Source: Planctomycetia bacterium (lineage in GTDB: Bacteria > Planctomycetota > UBA1135 > UBA2386). Taken from it: a DNA stretch of 33,094 nucleotides. Both the position numbers and the translations under genes were made by a program. Below the pieces are notes generated by a model. It was not told where the DNA came from, did not search any database, and saw only the letters and a program-made list of their open reading frames with translations. The stretch lies in assembly GCA_005776365.1 (NCBI GenBank), contig SXPK01000126.1, forward strand, positions 1-33,094, read 5' to 3'. This document shows positions 15,514 to 23,725 of the stretch, piece by piece (position 1 is the first letter of the stretch; every line of letters starts with the position of its first letter).

Positions 15514-16662
15514 ATGCTTGTCCCCCGCCCCGCCGCAGCCCCTGCTCGTCACCATGCGCCGCGCGTCGCCGCCGGCATCGTGATCGTCACCGGCAGCTCC
15601 GGGTTGGTCGGCGCGGCAGCCGTGCGCCGGTTCGACGCGCTTGGGCATCGGGTGGTTGGCATCGATAACGACCTTCGCAGCTACTTCTTTGGTAGCGGCG
15701 CATCGACGTCGTGGAGCACCTTGCGCCTGCGCGAGGACCTGCCGGGCTACGACCATCGCGTCGTCGACATCCGCGACGAACGTGCGATCGACACCGTTTT
15801 CAGCGAGTTCGGCGCCGACATCCAGGCAGTGATCCACTGCGCCGGCCAGCCATCGCACGACTGGGCCGCGCGCGAACCGCACACCGATTTTTCGGTGAAC
15901 GCAACAGGAACGCTCGTGCTGCTCGAAGCCGCACGCAAGCGCTGTCCAAAGGCGGCGTTTGTGTTCACGTCCACCAACAAGGTCTACGGCGACGCACCCA
16001 ACCGCCTGCCCATGGTCGAGACGCCAACGCGCTGGGAACTCGACCCGCTGCACCCATTCGCGGAGCACGGCATCGACGAGAGCATGAGCATCGACCAGTC
16101 AATGCACTCGTTGTTCGGCGCATCGAAGCTGGCTGCCGACGTGATGGTCCAAGAGTACGGCCGCTACTTTGGCATGCGCACTGGCGTGTTCCGCGGCGGC
16201 TGTCTGACGGGCCCTGGCCACGCCGGCGCGGAACTGCACGGCTTCCTGGCGTGGCTGATGAAGTGCACCCGCGACGACATCCCCTATGTCGTGCACGGCC
16301 ATGGCGGCAAGCAAGTGCGCGACAACATCCATGCAGACGACCTCGTCGCCTGCTTCGAACACTTCGTGCGTTCGCCGCGCTGCGGCGAGGTCTACAACAT
16401 CGGGGGCGGCCGAGCCTCCAACTGCTCGATGCAGGAAGCGATCACGATGTGCGAGGCGATCGCCGGGAAGCCGCTCGAACGGACCTACGCCGCGACGGAG
16501 CGCCAGGGTGATCACCGTTGGTGGATCAGCGACACGCGCAAGTTCCGCTTGCACTACCCCGCGTGGAGGCCGCGCCATAGCCTGCGTGAGACCCTCGTGC
16601 AGATACGCGACGAGCTGGAGCAGCGCGCCTCGAGCGCGCGCGCAAGAGCTGTCGCGCACTGA
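15514..16662 (+). CDS. NAD-dependent epimerase/dehydratase, CDP-paratose 2-epimerase-like
   Basis: This 382-aa extended short-chain dehydrogenase is close to the CDP-paratose/tyvelose 2-epimerase group. It would interconvert a nucleotide sugar for surface glycan synthesis. The Rossmann motif is VTGSSGLVG (25-33). Family blocks that I recognise are [107 protein letters not shown] and [13 protein letters not shown]. The usual SDR Y-x-x-x-K reads F201-G-A-S-K205 here, so the standard catalytic tyrosine is Phe; I recall the same in some close relatives. The ATG at 15514 gives 20 extra residues before the Rossmann strand, and a downstream GTG near 15580 is an alternative. The substrate is not certain. 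Confidence 0.85.
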   Translation: MLVPRPAAAPARHHAPRVAAGIVIVTGSSGLVGAAAVRRFDALGHRVVGIDNDLRSYFFGSGASTSWSTLRLREDLPGYDHRVVDIRDERAIDTVFSEFGADIQAVIHCAGQPSHDWAAREPHTDFSVNATGTLVLLEAARKRCPKAAFVFTSTNKVYGDAPNRLPMVETPTRWELDPLHPFAEHGIDESMSIDQSMHSLFGASKLAADVMVQEYGRYFGMRTGVFRGGCLTGPGHAGAELHGFLAWLMKCTRDDIPYVVHGHGGKQVRDNIHADDLVACFEHFVRSPRCGEVYNIGGGRASNCSMQEAITMCEAIAGKPLERTYAATERQGDHRWWISDTRKFRLHYPAWRPRHSLRETLVQIRDELEQRASSARARAVAH

Positions 16663-16704
16663 GCCGACGGTTCATCACGCTGCTGTCACCAAGGGGCTTG
16701 GCCG

Positions 16705-16717
16705 TATGCTCGCCACG
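16705..16717 (+). promoter_or_regulatory. -10 box TATGCT placed for a leaderless start
   Basis: TATGCT (16705-16710) is followed by 7 nt and then ATG at 16718. The spacing supports 16718, rather than the ATG inside the box at 16706, as the start of the lipoprotein gene. A weak CTGTCA -35 candidate lies about 16 bp upstream. Confidence 0.5.
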
Positions 16718-18496
16718 ATGAACGGCACCGCGTCCTCGCGCTCACTGGGCCTGGCCCTCTCATGCATGTCGCTCGCCGCGTGCTCCTCGCAAGCGCCGCA
16801 ACCGAAGCAGGAAGCCCGCCCTGCGCACCCGCTGATGGCCAGGAGCGAAGGCGTGGAACGCATCCTGACGCTGACGACCAAGGACTGCGACGGTCACTTC
16901 GGAGTCGACGTGATCCGGCGGCCGCGCCGCGACGATTCGACCGGTGAAATGCGCGACGACTGGCTGTTCGCAACCGCGGCAGGTCCGGTCTGCTATGCCG
17001 CGCTGCTCGATGACGAATGGAACATCCGCGCCGAGACGACCTGGACCGTGACTGGCCAGAGCGTGCCGTGGTCCGACGTGAAACTCTTCCGCTGGCGCGA
17101 TGCGAACGGCAAGGACCGCGACTTCGTCTACTACTGCTCGCGTGGCACGCCGCTGCTCGAGATCACCGAGGTCACCGACTTCCCGACAGTGCGCACGACG
17201 ACGATGCAGATCGACCCTGGTCTGCCGGTCAAGGTCTTTGGCGCGCACACGCTGCAAGTCCACGCCGAGCGCGGCGTGCTCGTGCTGAACGGTGTGCACG
17301 TCGAAGCAGAACCGATGCCCGCGCCTTTGACGCACGCGGCGGCTCCAGCGTTGTTCTACGACATCGCCACCGACCCGATGGCGCCGCAGCGGTTGTCGAT
17401 GTTCGTCGGACCCGACGCCGGCGACCAGACACTCTTCGACAGCCAGTTTCTGACTCTCGACGGCAAGGACATCTGGGCCCCAACCATTGCGCAACCACTG
17501 CGCGGGCCGCAGTCCTACTTCGCGTTCTATGCATTTGAAGACGCGCGCAAGATGGATCGCGTCAACCGGATCACGCTGTACGCGAAGCCAGCTACGGGTT
17601 CTTTCCACAACGTCGTGCAGCTGCTGCCTACACCCGACGGCCGCCAACGGCTTGCCGCAGGCTTCGAGGCGTGGGCCTTCGCTGCCAAGCCTGGCCAGCC
17701 GATTTCAAAGTGCGGCATCTTGGACTACACGAACTTGCAGAAGGGCGAGATGCCCGGACACGTCGCGTGGCTCTTCGATGACCACAATCTGGCGCATGCG
17801 ACGCACAACCCGGCGTTTCGCATGGTGGAGCACAAGAGCCACACCTACGACGTCGTCCCTCTCGCGCACTTCACCGGTGGTTACTACGTCTACGAATGCG
17901 ATGAGGACCAGAGCAGCGTCAAGCGGCTCGCGCACGTTCCGGTCGCCAACGGACTGCCGGGCGAAGGCGCGGGCAAGCGCCATCCGCGCATGTCGATCGG
18001 CGAGTGGCTCCGCTGCTACAACGGCGCGTGGGACGTCGTGGCGACGCCCATAGGCGACCTCTGCAGTTCAACGGACCTCGAGGCCTCGTATTTGATCGAG
18101 CCGACGCTCGGCTTCGTGCGCCAATTCGGCACGCACATCGCTCGCGACGGAGTGGTGCCGCGCATCCACCTCATCACCGGCGTTCCGACGCACGGCGAAT
18201 CGATGCGCATTGCAGTGACCGGCGTGAAGAACGGCGACACCGTGCGTTTGCTGATGGCCTCGCGCTCCGTCAGCGCACCGACGACGCACGCTGAAATCGG
18301 CGCGCTTTGGATCGACGACGATGCTCGCGTCGCCGACCTCGTCGCGAGTTCGTCCGGGGACACGATCGAGTTCACTCTCGATCGCGCGCCTCCCTGCTCG
18401 CAAGCGTGGATGGTCGCGTTTGTCGAAAACCCGACCGGCGGGCGCACGCTTGCCAAGTCGCCGACCGCGACGGTCCGGATTCGGGCAGCCAAGTAA
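16718..18496 (+). CDS. Large lipoprotein of unknown function
   Basis: This 592-aa predicted lipoprotein has the lipobox S-L-A-A-C near residue 22. I do not recognise a named domain. The body is rich in aromatic and beta-forming segments (FRWRDANGKDRDFVYYC, SYFAFYAFEDARKMDRVNRITLYA, HFTGGYYVYECDEDQ). A C-terminal part from about 490 looks like a separate beta-sandwich (GESMRIAVTGVKNGDTVRLLMASRS...). Several tryptophans, histidines and paired cysteines suggest an exported folded protein. The start at 16718 is supported by a TATGCT box 7 nt upstream; the 16706 ATG would add four residues. The ORF track start at 16286 overlaps the epimerase and is rejected. The gene is convergent with the sirtuin gene, with a 25-bp gap. 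Its neighbours give no functional hint. Confidence 0.78.
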   Translation: MNGTASSRSLGLALSCMSLAACSSQAPQPKQEARPAHPLMARSEGVERILTLTTKDCDGHFGVDVIRRPRRDDSTGEMRDDWLFATAAGPVCYAALLDDEWNIRAETTWTVTGQSVPWSDVKLFRWRDANGKDRDFVYYCSRGTPLLEITEVTDFPTVRTTTMQIDPGLPVKVFGAHTLQVHAERGVLVLNGVHVEAEPMPAPLTHAAAPALFYDIATDPMAPQRLSMFVGPDAGDQTLFDSQFLTLDGKDIWAPTIAQPLRGPQSYFAFYAFEDARKMDRVNRITLYAKPATGSFHNVVQLLPTPDGRQRLAAGFEAWAFAAKPGQPISKCGILDYTNLQKGEMPGHVAWLFDDHNLAHATHNPAFRMVEHKSHTYDVVPLAHFTGGYYVYECDEDQSSVKRLAHVPVANGLPGEGAGKRHPRMSIGEWLRCYNGAWDVVATPIGDLCSSTDLEASYLIEPTLGFVRQFGTHIARDGVVPRIHLITGVPTHGESMRIAVTGVKNGDTVRLLMASRSVSAPTTHAEIGALWIDDDARVADLVASSSGDTIEFTLDRAPPCSQAWMVAFVENPTGGRTLAKSPTATVRIRAAK

Positions 18497-18521
18497 TCGC
18501 GCAGGCAACCGCCGCGGCGAT

Positions 18522-19262
18522 TCAACAGTCGACGGCCTCGGCAATCCGATCCAACATCGGCGCCACCGCGACCGTCGCACGACCTGGAAAGAACCTGTCG
18601 CGCGAGTTCAGGTTGGATGGCTCTTCCAACGCCTGCACCCAAGTAGCTGCACCAGCGGCGCGGGCGATGCCGAGCAAGCCGGCTGCCGGCCATACGTTGC
18701 CGCTCGTGCCGATTGCGACGAAGTGCGCGCACTGCTCCATGGCCTGGTCGATCTCGTCGAGAAACTTCGGGATCTCGCCAAACCAGACGATGTCGGGCCG
18801 CAGCGCCTCGTGCCCGCACTTCGCACACGGCACGAAGTGATCCGGGTCGACTCGCGCCAGCTCACGAACCCGCGCGCCGCATCGCTCGCAACGCAACGAC
18901 GCCAGTTCGCCGTGCATGTGCAAGGCCGCGCTGCCAGCGCGTTCATGCAAGTCGTCGACGTTCTGCGTGACGAGCAGGAATGGCACGCCTGCGTGCTCGC
19001 ATCTCACCGCGAAGTCGGCGAGCGCGCGATGCGCCGCGTTTGGCTCCACGCTCCGCAGCTGCGCGCGCCGTTTCTGATAGAAGCGCCAGACCATCGCGCG
19101 ATCGCGTTCCCAGGCCTCGAACGTCGCGACGTCTTCTGGTCGATGGCCTTCCCACAGACCGCCGGCGTCGCGAAACGTCGCGACACCTGAGTCCGCCGAG
19201 ACACCTGCACCGGTGAGCACCACCACTGTGTCGCGGTGCGACGCGCGCGACACCGAGCTCAC
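18522..19262 (-). CDS. cobB: NAD-dependent protein deacylase, class III sirtuin (CobB-like)
   Basis: This 246-aa sirtuin removes acyl groups from lysine using NAD+. The NAD motif is VVLTGAGVSADSGVATFRD (15-32). The Tyr62-x-x-Arg65 pair in FYQKRR matches Tyr92/Arg95 of E. coli CobB, which bind succinyl or malonyl groups, so desuccinylase activity is likely alongside deacetylation. TQNVDDLHERAG and the catalytic His117 in LHMHGEL follow. Zinc cysteines are C125/C128 and C146/C149. IVWFGE and AIGTSGNVWPAAGL complete the family signature. The start is GTG at 19262, overlapping the TGA of the upstream cyclophilin as GTGA, so translation is probably coupled. The pairing with an exported cyclophilin has no obvious functional logic. 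Confidence 0.95.
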   Translation of the reverse strand: MSSVSRASHRDTVVVLTGAGVSADSGVATFRDAGGLWEGHRPEDVATFEAWERDRAMVWRFYQKRRAQLRSVEPNAAHRALADFAVRCEHAGVPFLLVTQNVDDLHERAGSAALHMHGELASLRCERCGARVRELARVDPDHFVPCAKCGHEALRPDIVWFGEIPKFLDEIDQAMEQCAHFVAIGTSGNVWPAAGLLGIARAAGAATWVQALEEPSNLNSRDRFFPGRATVAVAPMLDRIAEAVDC

Positions 19263-20134
19263 AACTGCTGCTTCTTGGTATCGCCCGCGGGAGCGCCTGG
19301 TTTCCTCGGAAGCTCACCCTGCTTCGGCTTGGCGTCCTTACCTGCCGTCTCGCCAAGACCCTGCGTAGAAGGCGCCACCTTCGGCACGACGACGACCCAA
19401 GCACGGACGATGCGCAACGGCTCGGTCGGCTGCTGCGAATCGCCTTCGCCGCTGACCGCATCGATCGCATCGACGACATCGAGCCCCTCCGTCACCTCGC
19501 CGAAGATCGTGTGCTTGCCATCGAGATGCGGGCACGGCGCAAACGTGAGGAAGAACTGCGAACCGTCGGTCTTCTCCTTGCCGTCCTCGTTGGCAGTGCT
19601 GATCTGGCCCTTCTTCTCGTGCTTGATGGCTTCAGCAATCTCGCTCTGCATCGTGAAGCCCGCGTTGCCGGCGCCAGTGCCGTTGGGACAACCTCCCTGC
19701 GCCATGAAGCCCTTGATCGCGCGATGGAAGGTGAGCCCATCGTAGAACCCCGCGCGCGTCAGATAGATCGCGCTCGTGCAGTGCATCGGCGCCACGTGCG
19801 GCAGCAACAGCACCTTCAACTCGCCCTTGTTGGTCGCGAGATGCCAGAAGTAGTCGCGGTCTTCGGCAAAGGCCTGCTGCGGCGGCTCCGGCATGGTTGT
19901 CCGCCAACCATCCTGAGCCGCATTGGGCGCGTGCTTCGACAAGAAGGTGTCGAGCGCCGCAATCGCTTTGTCCTTCTTGGTGACGGCATCGTCCTTCTGG
20001 GGACCAGGCCGAGCCTCGACGACGGGTTGCTTGGACCGCTGCTTCTGGCCCTGCTTTGTTTTGGCAGCCTGGGCAGGCGCCAGAGCCGCGACCGCGGTCA
20101 ACGCGAACAACGAGGGCAGGAGCGAGGCGCGCAT
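19259..20134 (-). CDS. Exported cyclophilin-type peptidyl-prolyl cis-trans isomerase
   Basis: This is a 291-aa prolyl isomerase that would speed protein folding outside the cytoplasm. The start at 20134 begins a signal peptide (MRASLLPSLFALTAVAALAPAQA); the ORF-track extension is rejected. A Lys/Gln-rich linker leads into the cyclophilin domain at about residues 90-255. FYDGLTFHRAIKGFMAQGGCPNGTGAGNAGF carries the catalytic-site F-H-R and the M-x-Q-G-G, and GSQFFLTFAPCPHLDGKHTIFGEV is the second hallmark. A basic, proline-rich tail (about 35 residues, GKDAKPKQGELPRKPGAP...) follows and has no recognised role. TACGCT lies 6 nt before the ATG, matching the other leaderless-looking starts. The gene is coupled by a GTGA overlap to the downstream sirtuin. 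Confidence 0.93.
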   Translation of the reverse strand: MRASLLPSLFALTAVAALAPAQAAKTKQGQKQRSKQPVVEARPGPQKDDAVTKKDKAIAALDTFLSKHAPNAAQDGWRTTMPEPPQQAFAEDRDYFWHLATNKGELKVLLLPHVAPMHCTSAIYLTRAGFYDGLTFHRAIKGFMAQGGCPNGTGAGNAGFTMQSEIAEAIKHEKKGQISTANEDGKEKTDGSQFFLTFAPCPHLDGKHTIFGEVTEGLDVVDAIDAVSGEGDSQQPTEPLRIVRAWVVVVPKVAPSTQGLGETAGKDAKPKQGELPRKPGAPAGDTKKQQL

Positions 20135-20146
20135 CGCGCCAGCGTA
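20135..20146 (-). promoter_or_regulatory. -10 box TACGCT placed for a leaderless start
   Basis: On the minus strand TACGCT is followed by GGCGCG and then the ATG of the cyclophilin gene. The spacing is exactly 6 nt and no Shine-Dalgarno sequence is visible. Confidence 0.5.
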
Positions 20147-20174
20147 GCAACCGAATGCTCGCTCCAGAAACGAC

Positions 20175-20237
20175 GCGAGCGGCGAACCCGAAGGGCGCGC
20201 CGCTCGCATCGTCGTCACCGCCCGGCGAACCGGGCGG
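20175..20237 (-). terminator. Two tandem GC-rich hairpins after the NIDO-like gene
   Basis: In transcript order, CCGCCCGG-UUCG-CCGGGCGG (20237-20218) is a perfect 8-bp stem starting 16 nt after the stop codon. A second perfect 10-bp stem, GCGAGCGGCG/CGCCGCTCGC (20207-20175), follows with a 13-nt loop. Together they fill the gap before the cyclophilin promoter. No T-tract is present, so termination is inferred from position and stability. Confidence 0.55.
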
Positions 20238-20253
20238 CGGCATTCTGCTTCGA

Positions 20254-22173
20254 TCAGAAGTTGTCGAAGTGGATGCAGACTGCGTTCGAGGCCAGGATGT
20301 TGGCCGGGTTGAACGAGTTCGGGACGCCGGTGCAGAGTTGCACAGACTGAGCGTAGAGGTCGACGCCCGCGAAGGACGCCGGGATGCTCGCCAGGGCCGG
20401 CCAAGAAGCGCTGCCGCCAGCAACGAGACCGAAGCTCGAGGCGAGCTCAGGCAGGTTGATGTAGGCGCCGCAGCCAGGCATGCCGACGATGGCCAGGTCG
20501 ATACCCGGCAGCGAAGCCGCGCTGATCAGCGTGATGTTGATCAGACCGGAAGCGTCGATGTTGTTGGTGTCGATCTGGAGCGCCGCGCCAACCTTCGGAC
20601 GGGTCGTGAGGCTGATCACGGCCGGGACCGCGCCATCACCCGAGACGTAACCGCCACCCGATGCCGCAACGGCAAAGTTCGGGGCGCTACGCGGGGTCGC
20701 GCCACTGCCCGGATCGGCCGCGCCGGCACCCGGCGTGAAGCCGGTGAGGATCGGCGTTGCCGTCGCGTTCATGCCGCCCGTGCCGTAGCGGATCTGCACG
20801 CCACCACCCGCCTGAAGGACGATTTGCACCGTGTTCAGGTTGGTAGGCTGGCCCCAGATCTGGCAGTTGTGCCACGTGACCGCGACATAGCTCGCGCCAT
20901 CCGTGTCATACCAAATGTTGCCAGCGCCGCCGCCGAACGTGGCGAGGTCTGCAGGCTCGAGATCCGTCCAGCCACCTGCGATGCCCGCTTGGTTCGCGAG
21001 GAACCCACCGTAGCCATCGTAGAAGCCGAACGTGTTCGTAGCAGTCGCGAAGTAAACGATGCCGTTCGACGAGATCTGCAGCGTGTTCGAACCCGTCGGG
21101 TTCGTCGGGTAGGGGAAGAAGAACGGCATCGTGATCGGAGTCGCGAGCGCGTCATCCCACGCACCGGTCGTCAGGGCCGGCGTCTGGGTGTTGATCTGCA
21201 CCGCGCCCGTCGAGGTGCCGGGGGCAACCACGAGGCCGGACGTCGCGTTGGTCGTCACGATGTAGTTCGTGCCGATGTTGAACATGTCGAGGCCGTTGAT
21301 GCCGCCGACATCATCGATGTCCATCGTCGCGCCATCCGTCCAGCTCTCGTAGAACGCTTGCTTACGGTCGTAGCAGCCAGCGCCGTAAACGGTCTGGTAT
21401 GCGGCGCCCGCGCCAACCGTGTAGTTGACGGTCAGGTTCGGCATGTAGGGCGTCGCGCTGCTCGGCGACAGGGCGCCGTTGGCGAACGCCGGGCTCTGGA
21501 CGCCGAGGTTCGAAAGCGTGAGGAAGCCGTCCGCGAACGTCGTCGGGGTCGGCTGAATCGTCATGTTGGTGAACAGCGGGTGAATACGGTCCGTGGCCGG
21601 GTTGGCTGGAACGGACGGAGTATTCGCGACACCAGTCGGAACGAAGACGAAGACGACCGCGTAGTTGCCGGGCGTCAGGGCGAGCGGCGGGTTGAAGGTC
21701 GCCAAGGATGGCGTGTCCGGAGCCGCATAGACCAGGTTGCTGACGTGCGTCGCTTGGTTCGACAGGAGCTGCCACGGCGCAATCGGCGGAACTGCCGGGT
21801 TGTGCGTGTAGGGATTGGTCGTGAACAGCGTCGCGTTCAGAACCGTGTCGTTCGGCACAATCCAGACTTCGCAGGTGCCGTTCGGGGCGCCAACGAGGTT
21901 CGGGACGATGATGCCGGCGTAGGTGCCGCCATCATTCAGGAAGTTGGTGCCAACCTGCGTGAGGTTGACGTTGCCGCTGACCGCGAGGTCGCAACGGACT
22001 GCAACACCTGGATCGAGACTGACGCAGTAGTTCGGCGCCGTCGCGCAGGCGTAGAACGTCGTGCCGTAGTAGGTAGTCTCGAGCGATTGTTGGCCGGTCG
22101 GGGCGACACACTGGGCGCTCAGTTGGGCCGCGGCGGTCGCAACCGTCGCAAGGGAGAGCAGGGTCTTGTGCAT
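20254..22173 (-). CDS. Secreted NIDO-like beta-rich protein with planctomycete C-terminal domain
   Basis: This 639-aa predicted exoprotein has the signal peptide MHKTLLSLATVATAAAQLSA-Q. Residues 25-290 are Thr/Asn/Pro-rich and beta-like (WIVPNDTVLNATLFTTNPYT...). Residues of about 330-510 resemble a nidogen-type NIDO domain: FPYPTNPTGSNTLQISSNGIVYF, GGWTDLEPADL, WYDTDGASYVAVTWHNC, NTVQIVLQAGGGVQIRYG, ILTGFTPGAG. The last 115 residues (KVGAALQIDTNNID..., LPGIDLAIVGMPGCGAY, ASIPASFAGVDLYAQSVQL, ILASNAVCIHF) form a domain shared with the SGNH hydrolase in this window. The start at 22173 precedes the signal peptide; the ORF-track extension is rejected. No enzyme motif is seen, and a structural or adhesive surface role is plausible. 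It ends at strong tandem hairpins. Confidence 0.82.
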   Translation of the reverse strand: MHKTLLSLATVATAAAQLSAQCVAPTGQQSLETTYYGTTFYACATAPNYCVSLDPGVAVRCDLAVSGNVNLTQVGTNFLNDGGTYAGIIVPNLVGAPNGTCEVWIVPNDTVLNATLFTTNPYTHNPAVPPIAPWQLLSNQATHVSNLVYAAPDTPSLATFNPPLALTPGNYAVVFVFVPTGVANTPSVPANPATDRIHPLFTNMTIQPTPTTFADGFLTLSNLGVQSPAFANGALSPSSATPYMPNLTVNYTVGAGAAYQTVYGAGCYDRKQAFYESWTDGATMDIDDVGGINGLDMFNIGTNYIVTTNATSGLVVAPGTSTGAVQINTQTPALTTGAWDDALATPITMPFFFPYPTNPTGSNTLQISSNGIVYFATATNTFGFYDGYGGFLANQAGIAGGWTDLEPADLATFGGGAGNIWYDTDGASYVAVTWHNCQIWGQPTNLNTVQIVLQAGGGVQIRYGTGGMNATATPILTGFTPGAGAADPGSGATPRSAPNFAVAASGGGYVSGDGAVPAVISLTTRPKVGAALQIDTNNIDASGLINITLISAASLPGIDLAIVGMPGCGAYINLPELASSFGLVAGGSASWPALASIPASFAGVDLYAQSVQLCTGVPNSFNPANILASNAVCIHFDNF

Positions 22174-22532
22174 GACTCTTAGGGGATGGAGGAAGGATGG
22201 GGCCGGAGGGAATGCCGGCCGGGAGACGGAGGAACATACCTCGGCTCGCAAGCATGGGAACCCCCTCGCGATCGACTCCTGGGGCAGGATTCCCGATGTG
22301 GGACCTGGCACCACGATGCGGAAGAACGCATCGAGTCCTAGGGACAACGCGAGCGCAGCAGGTGCGAGTCGGCGGAATCGGCCTTGCCGCCCAGGGACCT
22401 GTCCCACCTCGCTGCCTCATCCGCCGCTTCCTGCACCGCGTAACCGCAGGGTGAATCATGCGCCTGCTGCCGCGCACCGATGCCCTTTGTCGAGTGCAAG
22501 AAGTTGGCACCGCCCGAGCGCGCACGACGGAA
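22174..22532. other. Intergenic region upstream of the NIDO-like gene
   Basis: This gap is 359 bp with no credible gene. Hairpin GGCCGG-8 nt-CCGGCC (22201-22220) would lie in the leader of the NIDO-like transcript, about 28 nt before its start. Hairpin CGATGCG-GAAGAA-CGCATCG (22314-22333) lies further upstream and could end the lptFG transcript, although no T-tract follows. I cannot place a confident promoter. ORFs crossing this region in the track show no protein-like composition. Confidence 0.4.
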
Positions 22533-22649
22533 TCAGCGCGTCTTGCCCAACACGATCACAAGGGCAACGGCACCAACACACACGGCGATCACGAGCAACA
22601 AGACCCAACCGGGCACGCGCCGGTCCTCACCTGGCCCGCTCACGCTCAC
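22533..22649 (-). CDS. 38-aa single-span membrane peptide coupled to lptG
   Basis: This short ORF is hidden inside the 84-aa ORF of the track. The GTG at 22649 overlaps the lptG stop as GTGA. The product is 38 aa: a short charged N-terminus (SGPGEDRRVPG), one strongly hydrophobic helix of about 18 residues (WVLLLVIAVCVGAVALVIVL) and a basic end (GKTR). This is the layout of a bitopic inner membrane peptide. Coupled to the two Lpt permease genes, it could be a small accessory of the LptFG complex, but this is inference and I know no named family. The upstream part of the 84-aa ORF lies entirely inside lptG in another frame and is rejected as coding. Confidence 0.6.
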   Translation of the reverse strand: MSVSGPGEDRRVPGWVLLLVIAVCVGAVALVIVLGKTR

Positions 22650-23725
22650 GTCTTGATCCCCGAAAACATCACGACCCCCAACGACCCGAACAAGATCGTC
22701 GGCGACCACGCAGCAACGACAGGATGGATGTAGCCGTTGAAGCCGAGGTTCTGGCACGTGAGATCGAACAGCATGTAGGCAGCGCACATCCCGATGGCAC
22801 CGAGCACGCGCTCGATTCGACTGCTGCGTTCGAAGTGGATGGCGAATGGCAGACCAAGCAAGAGCAGCACGAGGTTCGCAAGTGGATAGGTGAAATGCCG
22901 GTGGAGCGCCATCGCGACGTCCTTGCGATTGGGCCGTTGGGAACGCGTCTCCAGCAACTCGTCATAAGAGAACAGTTCGCATGGGATGTCCTCCTGGCCG
23001 CGCTGCAGCACGACCGCTGGAGTCCAGTTCGCCGCGCCGAGCCGTTCGATCGGCACGTCGCCGGACTCGGTGCGTTCGACGCCTTCAGCAAGAACCCAGT
23101 CCCCGATGCCTTCGTCCCATGTCGCCGCCTTCGCGACAACGAGAACGCTGTCACCGCCGGCACCGCGACGCAGCAGGCTCACGCCTTCCATGCGTTTGGC
23201 CTTGGGATCGTAGGCCTTGATCCACAGGCCCGCGAAAGACGCGCCGCGCTCTTCGAGGATCACGCGCTGGATCGAACGATCGCCGCCACCGAGCAAGGTC
23301 TGCGCCTCCGCGACCTCGAGCGCGACGCGCGGCACGGCCCATTGCCAGCAGGCCACCATCGCCAACGCCACGATCCCGCCGGCCAGCAGTGCAGGCCGAA
23401 GGATGCGCACCATGCTGCGGCCGACAAACAGCATCGGCTGCAGTTCGTTCTGTGCCATGAGCCGCGCAATCGCGAACATGCAGCCGATGACGGTTGCGAA
23501 CGGCGCGATGGTGACGAAGCTGAACGGCAGTTGGCGGAAGTAGTAGCCACCGAGGAAGGCGAAGAGCTCGCCCGTGCTCATTCCTTGCCGCTCGGCCTTG
23601 TCGAGGTAGCCGCCAAGGTTGTTGAGAACGTCCAGAAGGATCGTCAGGCACAGAAAGAACGCGAGTGACGCCAGCAGCGACGCAGCGACCGAGCGACCGA
23701 CGTAGCCATCCAGCGTCTGCTTCAT
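22646..23725 (-). CDS. lptG: LptG-like permease of the lipopolysaccharide exporter
   Basis: This is a 359-aa YjgP/YjgQ-family inner membrane protein, the length usual for LptG. With LptF and the ATPase LptB it extracts LPS from the inner membrane and passes it to the periplasmic bridge. The N-terminus MKQTLDGYVGRSVAASLLASLAFFLCLTILLDVLNNL and PFSFVTIAPFATVIGCMFAIARLMAQNEL match the first three helices. A periplasmic beta-jellyroll occupies about residues 130-250, and three C-terminal helices follow (HFTYPLANLVLLLLGLPFAI...). Its ATG overlaps the lptF stop as ATGA. At its own end a GTGA overlap leads into the 38-aa membrane peptide. Assignment as LptG rather than LptF rests on gene order. Confidence 0.88.
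   Translation of the reverse strand: MKQTLDGYVGRSVAASLLASLAFFLCLTILLDVLNNLGGYLDKAERQGMSTGELFAFLGGYYFRQLPFSFVTIAPFATVIGCMFAIARLMAQNELQPMLFVGRSMVRILRPALLAGGIVALAMVACWQWAVPRVALEVAEAQTLLGGGDRSIQRVILEERGASFAGLWIKAYDPKAKRMEGVSLLRRGAGGDSVLVVAKAATWDEGIGDWVLAEGVERTESGDVPIERLGAANWTPAVVLQRGQEDIPCELFSYDELLETRSQRPNRKDVAMALHRHFTYPLANLVLLLLGLPFAIHFERSSRIERVLGAIGMCAAYMLFDLTCQNLGFNGYIHPVVAAWSPTILFGSLGVVMFSGIKT

Noticed and set aside
20056-22182. 708-aa plus-strand ORF
   Set aside because: It is an Arg/Val/Asp-rich shadow of the secreted NIDO-like gene. The minus-strand frame has a signal peptide and domain-like sequence; this one has none.
22650-22787. Upstream part of the 84-aa ORF containing the 38-aa peptide
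   Set aside because: It lies within lptG in another frame. The GTG at 22649, coupled to the lptG stop, is the more credible start.
22166-23668. 500-aa plus-strand ORF
   Set aside because: It is antisense to lptG and the preceding gap, with no protein-like pattern.
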